Assembly: GCA_038253555.1 (NCBI GenBank)
Contig: JBBSGZ010000034.1
Location: forward strand, 1 to 31,754
Source: JALYUA01 sp038253555
Lineage (GTDB): Bacteria > Acidobacteriota > Thermoanaerobaculia > UBA5066 > Gp7-AA6
Length of the DNA: 31,754 nucleotides
Direction of reading: 5' to 3'
This document shows positions 1 through 7,308 of this stretch, piece by piece. The notes under the pieces were generated by a model. The model saw only the letters and a program-made list of their open reading frames with translations. It ran no database searches and was not told the DNA's origin. The number at the start of each line of letters is the position of its first letter. The stretch's first letter is position 1. Made by a program: the position numbers and the translations under genes.

Positions 1-63
1 CTTCTTCTGTCACCAGAAAATCGCCCAAATCAATCTCAACACTCAACGATAACCTCCCTGAAA

Positions 64-105
64 ACCGTCCACCATGTCTCCGAACAACCGTCCAACATGT
101 CTCCG
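64..105. repeat. Two-copy tandem repeat, 23-bp period, resembling an IS end
   Basis: Two near-identical 19-bp copies (64-82 and 87-105, one mismatch) of a motif containing GTCCAMCATGTCTCCG occur 23 bp apart. Tandem GTCCACCATGTC-like units are remembered by the annotator from the ends of integrase-core (IS481/IS3-type) insertion sequences, so this may be the edge of an element lying to the left of the window, or a solo remnant. No transposase is visible here, and no gene is supported in the whole 1-339 stretch. Confidence 0.4.
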
Positions 106-284
106 GTCCATACACTCCCCGAGCGCGGGCGAGGGAGGTGGCTGCACTATCGCCTCAATGGCGGATAAGCTCGCACCGAGAGGAGTCTCCCGACCGAAGG
201 GAGGGAGGAGCCTCTCGGGGCGGGAGCCGAAGCGAACGAAGGGAGCAGGCGAGCGGTCGAGCCCTCAGGCGAGCCGCTCGCCGG

Positions 285-310
285 TGCCTTCGCCGCGCAC
301 GGCGAAGGCA
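285..310. repeat. Perfect 11-bp hairpin upstream of the YihY gene
   Basis: An 11-bp perfect inverted repeat (285-295 and 300-310) surrounds a 4-base loop, 29 bp before the start of the YihY/BrkB gene. It lacks a downstream T-run, so it is a poor intrinsic terminator. It could be a REP-like element or an mRNA leader hairpin. The surrounding 120-330 is a G/A/C-rich low-complexity stretch in which no gene is supported. Confidence 0.4.
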
Positions 311-339
311 GCTCCCGCAGTGAGCGGAGGCGACGTTCT

Positions 340-1266
340 ATGAAGGTCCCGGCACGCATCAAAGACTGGGGAAAAATCCTCTGGGACACCCTGAAGAAGT
401 GGGATTCCCACGACGCGATGACGCAAAGCGCCGCCCTGTCCTTCTACACCCTGTTCTCGCTCGTGCCGGTCCTGATCATGGTCATCGCCGTCGCGGGATT
501 CGCCTTCGGCCGTGACGTCGTCCGGGACCAGATCGTCCACCAGTTCGCCGGTCTCATGGGGCCGAGGCAGGCGGTCGCTGTGCAGGAGATCCTGAAGACC
601 GTGAGCGCGCAGGAATCCGGCTGGGCTGCCCGGATCGTGGCCTTCATCACGCTGCTCGTCAGCGCCACCGCCGCCTTCGCGCAACTCCAGATCTCGTTGA
701 ACCTCGTCTGGGAGGTCGCGCCAAAGCCGGGGCCCCTGATACCGGCGCTCCTGCGAAAGCGACTGCTCTCCTTCGCGCTCGTAGTCGCCATCGGGTTCCT
801 TCTGGTTGTCTCGCTGGCGATTTCGGCCGCGCTCCAGGGCCTCCGCGAGTACATCCAGGCGCGGCTGGCCCTCCCCCCCGATCTTCTCGAGGCCGGCCAC
901 ACGCTGACGTCGTTTTCCGTCTTCGCGATCCTCTTCGCGATGATCTTCCGCATCCTGCCGGACGCCGACATCCCCTGGAAGGACGTCTGGCTCGGCTCCC
1001 TGGTGACCTCGCTCCTGCTGTCAATCGGGAAGTTTTTGATCGGGCTCTATCTCGGCAGAACCGCATTGAGCTCGCCGTTTGGAGCGGCCGGGTCTCTCGT
1101 CGTACTCCTTCTCTGGGTGTACTACGCGTCTCTCATCCTGCTCTTCGGCGCGGAGTTCACCCGCGTCTACTCCCGACGGTTCCTGGGGTCGCGCCCGCCG
1201 CCCTCGGAGGGAACGGAAAGAGTCAAGACCGTGGCGGTGACGCCGGACGGGAAGAAACGGTCTTAG
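340..1266 (+). CDS. YihY/virulence factor BrkB family membrane protein
   Basis: The 308-residue product fits the YihY/BrkB family (once mis-named ribonuclease BN), polytopic inner-membrane proteins of uncertain function, possibly transporters. The family signature is visible near the N-terminus (AMTQSAALSFYTLFSLVP, about residues 26-43), followed by about six hydrophobic helices and the conserved C-terminal segment SSPFGAAGSLVVLLLWVYYA with LLFGAEF (about residues 242-272). The tail after about residue 280 is polar and probably cytoplasmic. Length is normal for the family. The ATG is preceded by GGAGG about 9 bases upstream, which supports this start. The gene ends in a 4-bp convergent overlap with the decarboxylase gene, so there is no room for a terminator between them. 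Confidence 0.9.
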   Translation: MKVPARIKDWGKILWDTLKKWDSHDAMTQSAALSFYTLFSLVPVLIMVIAVAGFAFGRDVVRDQIVHQFAGLMGPRQAVAVQEILKTVSAQESGWAARIVAFITLLVSATAAFAQLQISLNLVWEVAPKPGPLIPALLRKRLLSFALVVAIGFLLVVSLAISAALQGLREYIQARLALPPDLLEAGHTLTSFSVFAILFAMIFRILPDADIPWKDVWLGSLVTSLLLSIGKFLIGLYLGRTALSSPFGAAGSLVVLLLWVYYASLILLFGAEFTRVYSRRFLGSRPPPSEGTERVKTVAVTPDGKKRS

Positions 1267-2807
1267 TGCGGAAGGTTCTCGCGGACCGCCGCCGCGGCGC
1301 CCTGGACGAGATCCCACGCTCGGGCGACGTGCTCTTCCGTCGTCTGCAGGTTGCCGATCCCGACCCTCATCACAACCCGGCCGCGCAGACGCGTCTGCGT
1401 CAGGTACGCGCGCCCGCCGGCGTTGACGGCGGCGACGATCGCCTCGTTGAGGCGATCGCAAGTCTCTTCGTCAGTTCCTTCGGGCTCGTATCGGAAGCAC
1501 ACGACCGCCATCTTGACCGGGGCGGAGAGCGCAAATTGGGGCGCTTCCTCGACGCGCTCCGCGAGCCACCCCGCCAGGCGGCATTGCTCTCGGATCCGCG
1601 CGGCGAGACCCTCCCGGCCGAACGCGCGGAAGACCATCCAGGCCTTGAGAGCGCGAAACCGCCGGCCGAGCTGCAGACCGTAGTCCATATAGTCGATCGA
1701 CTCGCCCTCGGGGGCCGAATCGCCCCGCAGGTACTCAGGCACCAAAGAGAAGACAGCGCGCAGAGCCTCGGGTTTGCGGACGAAGAGGGCTGAAAAGTCG
1801 AGCGGAACGAAGAGCCACTTGTGGGGATTCACGACGATCGAGTCGGCGAGCTCCACTCCTGCCATGATCGAGCGACGTTCGGGAAGGAGGGCGAGTGCCC
1901 CTCCGTACGCCGCGTCGACGTGCAACCACCTCCCGTGAGAGCGGCACACGGCGGCGATCTCCGGCACGGGATCGGCGCTCGCGGTCGACGTCGTGCCGAG
2001 TGTGGCCACGACGGCGAGCGGCTTCATCCCCGCGCGAAGGTCCGCTTCGACGGCGGCCTGGAGCGCGGCCGAATCCATCCGGAATTCGGAATCCGTGGCG
2101 ATGCGCACGGCATTCGACTCGCCGAGTCCCAGCACGATCATCGCCTTCTCGAGGGAGCTGTGCGCCTGGTCCGACGCGTAGACCCGACACGCGCGGAGAT
2201 CGTCCCGCCCCGCGAGGCCGCGCTGCCGGATGGCCGCGCCGGCGCTTTCGCGCGCGACCGCTAAGGCGTGCACCACGGCAACCGACGCCGTGTCGTAGAC
2301 GACTCCGCGGAAGGCACCGGGTAGGCCGAGCATCTGGCGGATCCAGTCGAGAACCACGCTCTCGAGCTCCGTCGCGGCGGGCGACGTTTTCCAGGTCATG
2401 GCGCTGACGTTCAGGGTCGCGGCGGCGATCTCTCCCAGAAGGGCGGGCCCGTTGCTGGTGCTCCCGAAATAGCCGAGGAAGGCGGGGTGCCCCCAGTGGA
2501 CGATGCCCGGGAGGATCACGCGGTCGAGGTCCTCCAGAATCCGCTCGAGCGGCTCGGGCGCTTCGGGAGCGGAGGACGCCAGGGCCCGCGTGACCTCTCC
2601 CGGCACGACGTCTGGGGAAATCCGCCGCTCTTCGATCGACTCCCGGTATCGGGCGACCCAGTCCGCCATCCGGTGGAGCTCTTCCCGCATCCTTGCCGCC
2701 GGGAGGTCGCCCGGAGTCTCCGCCGGGTCCACCGGCTCCCTCGGTCCCGCCGGATCAACCACGGACGCGCCGCCGAGCGGCACGGGTGTTGCCTCCCCGG
2801 GCGGCAT
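1263..2807 (-). CDS. PLP-dependent group II decarboxylase (aromatic-amino-acid decarboxylase-like)
   Basis: The product (514 residues) matches group II pyridoxal-phosphate decarboxylases, related to aromatic-L-amino-acid and tyrosine decarboxylases, soluble homodimers that convert an amino acid to an amine and CO2. Visible landmarks: HPAFLGYF (107-114), TSPAATELE (141-149), YDTAS (171-175, phosphate-binding loop), the ring-stacking His in SDQAHSS (H216), HVDAAYGG (D298, pyridine nitrogen) and the Schiff-base lysine in NPHKW (K330). All catalytic residues are present. The first 39 residues are Pro/Ala/Gly-rich and atypical; family homology begins near MREELHRMADW, so the start may be Met40 (position 2690). 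Neither start has a strong ribosome-binding site. Substrate cannot be assigned from sequence; no transporter or dedicated regulator is adjacent. Confidence 0.88.
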   Translation of the reverse strand: MPPGEATPVPLGGASVVDPAGPREPVDPAETPGDLPAARMREELHRMADWVARYRESIEERRISPDVVPGEVTRALASSAPEAPEPLERILEDLDRVILPGIVHWGHPAFLGYFGSTSNGPALLGEIAAATLNVSAMTWKTSPAATELESVVLDWIRQMLGLPGAFRGVVYDTASVAVVHALAVARESAGAAIRQRGLAGRDDLRACRVYASDQAHSSLEKAMIVLGLGESNAVRIATDSEFRMDSAALQAAVEADLRAGMKPLAVVATLGTTSTASADPVPEIAAVCRSHGRWLHVDAAYGGALALLPERRSIMAGVELADSIVVNPHKWLFVPLDFSALFVRKPEALRAVFSLVPEYLRGDSAPEGESIDYMDYGLQLGRRFRALKAWMVFRAFGREGLAARIREQCRLAGWLAERVEEAPQFALSAPVKMAVVCFRYEPEGTDEETCDRLNEAIVAAVNAGGRAYLTQTRLRGRVVMRVGIGNLQTTEEHVARAWDLVQGAAAAVRENLPH

Positions 2808-3843
2808 GCCGCGTTCGAGCGCCGAAGCCCCCCCCGGTCACGACCTCACTTACATCCTTCCGATCCGGTCCGAAGAACCCCAGGTGGACGGCGAACTCGC
2901 CGACTATCTGCGCCTTGTGTCGGACCGCGCCGAGACGATTGTCGTCGACGGGTCTCCGGAGGCGGTTTTCAAGGCACACGAAAAGGCCTGGGGACGCGTC
3001 GTGCGGCACGTCAAGCCCGCGGCCGATCTCGTCACGCCCATGGGCAAGGTCGGCGGAGTCCTGACCGGAGTGCGGCTCGCGAGCCACGAGCGGCTGGTCA
3101 TTGCCGACGACGACGTCCGGTACGACGCGGAAACGCTTCAGAAGGTGGCTCGCGCCCTCGACACCGCACACGTCGTCCGGCCGCAGAACTTTTTCGACCC
3201 GCTGCCCTGGCATGCCCGCTGGGACACAGGCCGCATGCTTCTCAATCGCATGCTGGGAGGCGACTGGCCCGGGACGCTGGGAGTCCGGCGCTCCATCCTC
3301 AGGGCGGCGGTCGGATACGACGGATCCGTCATGTTCGAGAACCTGGAGCTCGTCCGCACGGTCCTCGCTGCGGGGGGGCGCGAGGCGGTGCTTCTCGACG
3401 CGTATGTCCTGCGCCGGCCTTCCACGACGGCCCACTTCTGGTCGCAGAGGGTACGGCAGGCCTACGACGAGCTCGCGCGCCCGGGACGCCTCGCCGCACA
3501 ACTGGCGATTCTCCCGGTCGTCGTCGCCCTCGTCCTGACCGGGCGCGGCCGGGCGATTGCATTCCTGGCCGCGGCGACCGCGGCGCTCGCGGAACTGGGG
3601 CGCCGCCGCGCCGGGGGAATACGGGTGTTTCCTCCTTCGGCGTCCCTTCTCGCCGTCGCCTGGCTGACGGAGCGTGCGATCTGCAGCTGGCTCGCGCTCG
3701 GCGCGCATTGGCTTCTGGGCGGGGTGCCGTATCGCGGGAGGATTCTCAAGCATGCCGCTACACCGATGCGGGCGCTGCGGGCACGTCTCCGGGGCGAAGC
3801 TCCGATTTCGGGGGGGCGAGGACCTCGACGTCAATCGGCTTGA
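2806..3843 (+). CDS. Family 2-type glycosyltransferase with C-terminal membrane helices
   Basis: The 345-residue protein has a GT-A fold pattern: an N-terminal ILPIRSEEP strand, a UDP-sugar-like region with IVVDGS, then GKVGGVLTGVRLASHERLVI followed by ADDD, the likely metal/nucleotide-sugar DXD motif (about residues 100-106). The C-terminal third has two or three hydrophobic segments (about 225-265 and 285-315), so it probably acts at the cytoplasmic membrane on a lipid or cell-surface acceptor. The ATG at 2806 sits back-to-back with the decarboxylase start: the two ATGs share the palindrome GCATGC. No Shine-Dalgarno is evident, so a leaderless or alternative start is possible. The 3' end overlaps the convergent DUF1989 gene by 86 bp. 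Donor and acceptor are unknown. Confidence 0.75.
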   Translation: MPRSSAEAPPGHDLTYILPIRSEEPQVDGELADYLRLVSDRAETIVVDGSPEAVFKAHEKAWGRVVRHVKPAADLVTPMGKVGGVLTGVRLASHERLVIADDDVRYDAETLQKVARALDTAHVVRPQNFFDPLPWHARWDTGRMLLNRMLGGDWPGTLGVRRSILRAAVGYDGSVMFENLELVRTVLAAGGREAVLLDAYVLRRPSTTAHFWSQRVRQAYDELARPGRLAAQLAILPVVVALVLTGRGRAIAFLAAATAALAELGRRRAGGIRVFPPSASLLAVAWLTERAICSWLALGAHWLLGGVPYRGRILKHAATPMRALRARLRGEAPISGGRGPRRQSA

Positions 3844-4435
3844 ATCGCCCGTTGTTGGAAAGCTCCGCCGAGCATGCCGTGACGCCGACGATCATGTCCA
3901 TCTCCGCGCGCAGAAGCACGTGATCTCCAGGACGCGAACGCGGCGGCAGGATCGCAAGCTCTCCGGACGGCAGCACGTCGACGTTCATGAACACATTCAG
4001 CGTCGTGGGGATGGCGTCGGGGGAAATTCCATGTTCGCGCAGCGCCGTCACGAGATTTTCGAAACAGCTCGGATGGTGCCCGGTCGTCTTGTAGAGGATC
4101 GTAAACGTTTCCGGGCTGCACGGAGTCAGGAGAAAGTCGTGCCGGCCGACCGTGTCCTCGACGATGGTCCACATGGGACGACTGCGATTGGAATAAAGAA
4201 CGTGCCCGGTCGTGACGTAAATCGTGTTCGCGTAGTCGATCGTACGGCCGGAGGAAAGCCATTCCGCGGGATCTTCCCGAGAAAACGAAATGAGGTCGGA
4301 GACCTGCCCGCCCAGGGGATCCACGATGCGCAGCTCGTGACCTCGTGGGACGAGGACGGCGCAGCCCGTCTGGGGCGCGAGGTGCACGCGGTTCGTGACG
4401 GTCATCCGCTCTTTCGCGAGAACGGGCATCGCCAT
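3758..4435 (-). CDS. DUF1989 / urea-carboxylase-associated family protein
   Basis: The 225-residue product belongs to the DUF1989 (urea carboxylase-associated, UAAP) family. Members CgdA/CgdB act as a carboxyguanidine deiminase in guanidine breakdown. Visible: IVDPLGGQVSDL (37-48), then C106, H120, H121 and C124 in the segments LLTPCSPETF and HHPSCFENL, NVFMNV (147-152), the RPGDHVLLRAEMD segment, and C188. The spaced Cys/His residues suggest a metal or catalytic-cysteine site. Start ATG 4435 lies 34 bp inside the end of the upstream YqcI/YcgG gene, so the two are translationally coupled. The 3' end runs 86 bp into the opposite-strand glycosyltransferase gene. The precise substrate is unknown. 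A guanidino compound is a hypothesis based on family and partner. Confidence 0.85.
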   Translation of the reverse strand: MAMPVLAKERMTVTNRVHLAPQTGCAVLVPRGHELRIVDPLGGQVSDLISFSREDPAEWLSSGRTIDYANTIYVTTGHVLYSNRSRPMWTIVEDTVGRHDFLLTPCSPETFTILYKTTGHHPSCFENLVTALREHGISPDAIPTTLNVFMNVDVLPSGELAILPPRSRPGDHVLLRAEMDMIVGVTACSAELSNNGRFKPIDVEVLAPPKSELRPGDVPAAPASV

Positions 4436-5124
4436 TCCGGACCCGCGGCGCGACCCGAGTACTGGCGGGCCTCGGACCGTTCGCCGAAGTTCGACAGGTT
4501 CGGGTTCAGGCTGCCCTGCAGCGCCATTTCACGGTCCCGGATGGCTTGCTGCAGCCGCTCGTAGTGCCCCGACTCGCGAAGCCTCTCGAATTGAGCGTGA
4601 GGGTTGAAAACGAGGGTCGGCCATCGGAAGCGCCGCGCGATGCGCGAGCTTTCCGGATGAAGACCGACGACGAAATACGCTTTCGCGCCAAAGCTGAAGG
4701 AGAAGTGGGGGTTTGCGGGATCGTCGCTGACACGAGGGTCCCAGCCCGCGTCAGGATCGTCGAGTTCGTGAACACTCTGCAGCTGCCGCCAGAGACGCTT
4801 TTCGAACTCGCCCTCGCTCGACGGGACGGCTTCCGGAAAGATGGCGACGAACGCGGAAAAGCCCGTGAGATCCTCCGCGTCCTCCTGCGAAAAGGAGGCG
4901 AGGTCCGTGGCGAGGAGATCGGAAGCCGCTTTCGAAGCGAGCTCACCGTAAATCCCGAGTCGATATCCGTTCTGGCGCACGACGCCCTTCCCCGCGAGGC
5001 AGGAAAAGCGAGGGTCTTCGACAAACTCGCGGAACGCGATGTCGGCCCGCTCCGCGGCCACGCCGGGGAGGCGCTTTCTCTTCCGCACGTTGCGATGGGG
5101 GACCTGACCACGAACCGTACTCAC
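4402..5124 (-). CDS. YqcI/YcgG family protein (GntA-like haem-dependent oxygenase candidate)
   Basis: The sequence shows the YqcI/YcgG signature: PRFSCLAGKG near the N-terminus, EGEFEKRLWRQLQSVHELDD, GWDPRVSDDP, FSFSFGAKAYFVVGLHP with SSRIARRF, LVFNPHAQFERLR, then LNPNLSNFGERSEARQYSG and a terminal CPF. The family includes GntA, a haem-dependent N-hydroxylase of a guanidino side chain in guanitoxin biosynthesis, so an N-oxygenase role is plausible but not shown. A GTG at 5124 is preferred: GGGAG lies about 9 bases upstream, and the product (240 residues) then matches the usual family length. The reading frame stays open to a TTG at 5226, but that N-terminal extension shows no family similarity. 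The gene is first in a two-gene unit with DUF1989. A perfect TATAAT in the repeat at 5266-5290 lies about 155 bp upstream on the same strand. Confidence 0.82.
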   Translation of the reverse strand: MSTVRGQVPHRNVRKRKRLPGVAAERADIAFREFVEDPRFSCLAGKGVVRQNGYRLGIYGELASKAASDLLATDLASFSQEDAEDLTGFSAFVAIFPEAVPSSEGEFEKRLWRQLQSVHELDDPDAGWDPRVSDDPANPHFSFSFGAKAYFVVGLHPESSRIARRFRWPTLVFNPHAQFERLRESGHYERLQQAIRDREMALQGSLNPNLSNFGERSEARQYSGRAAGPEWRCPFSRKSG

Positions 5125-5265
5125 GCGAAATAGCTCCCGGGGGTATCCGAAAATGCGACGCCCTGAGCACGGGTCGGATGGCTTTCGTGCCGATCCCCGC
5201 GCCGCGCACCCAGGGGCACTAATCAAGAGTTGTGCCGCCCGGACTCCGGACCGAACAGGAGAGGT

Positions 5266-5290
5266 GGGGTCAGGTCTTTATTATACACTA
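5266..5290. repeat. Left 25-bp direct repeat of the RAYT unit
   Basis: This copy matches the one at 6251-6275 with a single mismatch (C versus T near the end), in the same orientation, and together they bracket the RAYT transposase gene. Read on the minus strand it starts with TAG, which is the stop codon of the transposase gene, and contains a perfect TATAAT that could act as a -10 box toward the YqcI/YcgG gene. Flanking direct repeats suggest the boundary of a mobile unit or its target site. Confidence 0.75.
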
Positions 5291-6241
5291 TGACGCCGCG
5301 ATAGCCCGCTCTACTCGTCGGATGCGGGTCGCCAGACGGGAAGCTGGATCCTCTTCGACCCTCCGAACGACATTGCTGACCCGCGCCGAGCGCACGTGGA
5401 ATGCCGCCCCGACTTCGGCAACCTTCAACCGGGTGAGCCGGCGGGACAGGTAAATTGCGGCCATTTTCGGTTCGGCACCGCGATTTCTGGACAGGTCCTC
5501 CGCGGCAACTCCCCACTCCCGGGCGACCGCCCCCCGGATCTTCTCGATCGTGGGATCGGCGGGACGGCGCTCGCGAAGCGGGATCTCCGGGTCGGAGCGC
5601 CGCGGGTCGCCGACCCTCTGCGCGACAACCTCGAGAAACGCTTCGTCGCCCAGGTACGCCTGCTTCCGGACCCCGTCGAGCGGCGACGGGAGGCCCTTCC
5701 CTTCGGCGACGAACCGGCGATAAGCGGCCCGCGCCAGCCGCCGCGCCACCGCGAACTGTCCGAGAATCGAGTCCACCGAGAGCCATTCCGGCCGTGCGTC
5801 GAGGCCGGCCGTCGCGCGGTAACTGCTCCATCTCCACTCGGCCGCCCCGGCCACCAGGCCCGCCCGGACGGGGTTCAGAACGATGTAACGCGACAGCTCC
5901 AGCAGGTACGCCTCCTTCTGGACCAGAATTCCGTGGAAACGGCCTTCGAAGAGGTGGCCTCGCCGCTTGTGCCGCCGGTTGAACCACTGCGCGAAGCGGG
6001 AATTCAAATCGTGCAAGCCGGCCGAAAGGCCGCCCTCCGGCGTTTCCACGAGCAGGTGGTAATGATTGCTCATCAGGCAGAAGGCATGCACATCCCAGCG
6101 GCCCTGCCCGGCGACCAGCCCGAGGAGACGCATCCAGTGCGTCCGATCCGCATCGTCGCGAAACACGCTGCTGCGTTCGTGGCCCCGCGCCATCACGTGG
6201 TGCACGGCGCCCGGAAAATCGAGGCGGAGAGGACGAGCCAT
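5288..6241 (-). CDS. REP-associated tyrosine transposase (RAYT, Y1 HUH family)
   Basis: The 317-residue product starts with ARPLRLDFPGAVHHVMARG, the usual RAYT N-terminus, then FCLMSNHYHLLVETPEGGL with the HUH-type metal-binding HYH, and FEGRFHGILVQKEAYLLELS followed by RYIVLNPVRAGLV, where the Tyr is the candidate nicking residue. The C-terminal part (about 235-310) resembles a DnaA-C-type helix-turn-helix (EIRGAV-like through VAEVGAAFHVRSARVSNVVRRVE), a common extension in this subfamily. All key residues are intact, so the enzyme may be active. The ATG at 6241 follows an in-frame TTG. No clear Shine-Dalgarno is seen; the upstream repeat provides a TATAAT -10-like box. The gene's stop codon lies in the downstream repeat copy. 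Confidence 0.88.
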   Translation of the reverse strand: MARPLRLDFPGAVHHVMARGHERSSVFRDDADRTHWMRLLGLVAGQGRWDVHAFCLMSNHYHLLVETPEGGLSAGLHDLNSRFAQWFNRRHKRRGHLFEGRFHGILVQKEAYLLELSRYIVLNPVRAGLVAGAAEWRWSSYRATAGLDARPEWLSVDSILGQFAVARRLARAAYRRFVAEGKGLPSPLDGVRKQAYLGDEAFLEVVAQRVGDPRRSDPEIPLRERRPADPTIEKIRGAVAREWGVAAEDLSRNRGAEPKMAAIYLSRRLTRLKVAEVGAAFHVRSARVSNVVRRVEEDPASRLATRIRRVERAIAAS

Positions 6242-6250
6242 CAAAACGAG

Positions 6251-6275
6251 GGGGTCAGGTCTTTATTATATACTA
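6251..6275. repeat. Right 25-bp direct repeat of the RAYT unit
   Basis: This is the same-orientation partner of 5266-5290, lying 9 bp upstream of the RAYT start codon. On the minus strand it reads TAG...TATAATAA. The TAA gives the stop codon of the crystallin-like gene, whose last two codons also come from the repeat. The TATAAT may serve as a -10 box for the transposase. Confidence 0.75.
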
Positions 6276-7216
6276 ACGGCCCCGCAACACCGGCTCGGTG
6301 GGTCCCCAGAGACCGGCCGCGCCGAAGTGATTGCATCGCGCAACCCGTAGACACCGAGGTCGGGAACGCTGTTTCGGAGCGTCACGCAGCGGCCGCGGAA
6401 GCGCGCGTGCTCGCAGATCTCCCACGCGCCACCCTCAACCGTGGCGCTCTGCGCGCGGTCGTTGAAATCGGAGATCTCCTCATCGGACCCGGTCAGCTCC
6501 CTGGCGTCGCCGCGAAAGTTGGGACGGGAATGAAGCACCAGGCGCGGCTGCTCGAACTCCGGCGGGTGGGCCCACGGGTCCTCGTCCCGCTCGCGGCCCA
6601 GCGGACGCGCCGACGCGATCCGGTTCTGCATCCCGTAGGCTCGCAGTGACGGGACGTCTCCGGACACGGTGACGCAGCGGCCGCGGAAGTTCGGCCGGTC
6701 GCAGATCTCCCAGCTGCCTCGGACGTCCAGGCTGGAGACTCGAGCGCCCGTCAGGTCCGGGACCTCGCGGTCGACCTCGCGTCCCGTCCCGCGAAGGTTT
6801 TCCTCCTCATACAGAACGAGACCGGGACGATCCCGTGGATCTCCGTAAGACCCGCGCGAACGCTCCTCCCGGCGATCCCGACGAACGCGGCGCAGCGACG
6901 AGATCTGCTCGTCCCAGGAAACACGCTTCAGGTCCGGCTCGTCCGCTGAGAAGACGGCGCAGCGCCCGCGGAAATCCTTGTGCTCGCAGACCTCCCAGAA
7001 TTCTCCCCGGGCGATCCGAAAGCTGGAAACGCGGTCGTTCAAGTGGTAGTCGCTCAAGTCGGAGACGTCGTCGCGAAAAGTCGCGTTGCGGCCCCGGTAC
7101 CCGGCGTCCTCGAACACCGTGATGCCGATACGCGCGCTGGACCTCTCCTCGGCGAGCGCCAGGCCCCCGATGAGAATGGCGACTGCGACTCCGGCCACCA
7201 CCATTTTCAAGCGCAT
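6266..7216 (-). CDS. Secreted beta/gamma-crystallin-like repeat protein
   Basis: The 316-residue protein has a signal peptide (about residues 1-22, MRLKMVVAG then a hydrophobic core, cleavage near ALA-EE). It carries repeated crystallin-type Greek-key signatures of the form 'W-x-IC/VC-x4-F-RGRC' at three places (FWEVCEHKDFRGRC, SWEICDRPNFRGRC, AWEICEHARFRGRC), each preceded by a partner motif such as FEDAGYRGRNATF. That suggests about three double-motif domains separated by Arg/Asp-rich linkers. The family often binds Ca2+, but the canonical N/D-N/D-x-x-S/T-S sites are only partly recognisable. GGAGGAGGG lies just before the ATG. The gene sits 92 bp downstream of the ECF-ZnF sigma gene in the same direction. 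The C-terminal two residues and the stop come from the RAYT repeat, so the native C-terminus may have been altered. Confidence 0.85.
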   Translation of the reverse strand: MRLKMVVAGVAVAILIGGLALAEERSSARIGITVFEDAGYRGRNATFRDDVSDLSDYHLNDRVSSFRIARGEFWEVCEHKDFRGRCAVFSADEPDLKRVSWDEQISSLRRVRRDRREERSRGSYGDPRDRPGLVLYEEENLRGTGREVDREVPDLTGARVSSLDVRGSWEICDRPNFRGRCVTVSGDVPSLRAYGMQNRIASARPLGRERDEDPWAHPPEFEQPRLVLHSRPNFRGDARELTGSDEEISDFNDRAQSATVEGGAWEICEHARFRGRCVTLRNSVPDLGVYGLRDAITSARPVSGDPPSRCCGAVSI

Positions 7217-7308
7217 CGTCCCTCCTCCAAAGCTGGGCGAAGTCTATCGCCCGGTTTGCCCGCGGAGGTCCGGAGGCGCTCCCGGCTCCTCGGCTAAACG
7301 CGGCCCGC

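Noticed and set aside
5125..5226. TTG-initiated extension of the YqcI/YcgG gene
   Set aside because: No homology in these 34 residues; GTG 5124 has a good ribosome-binding site.
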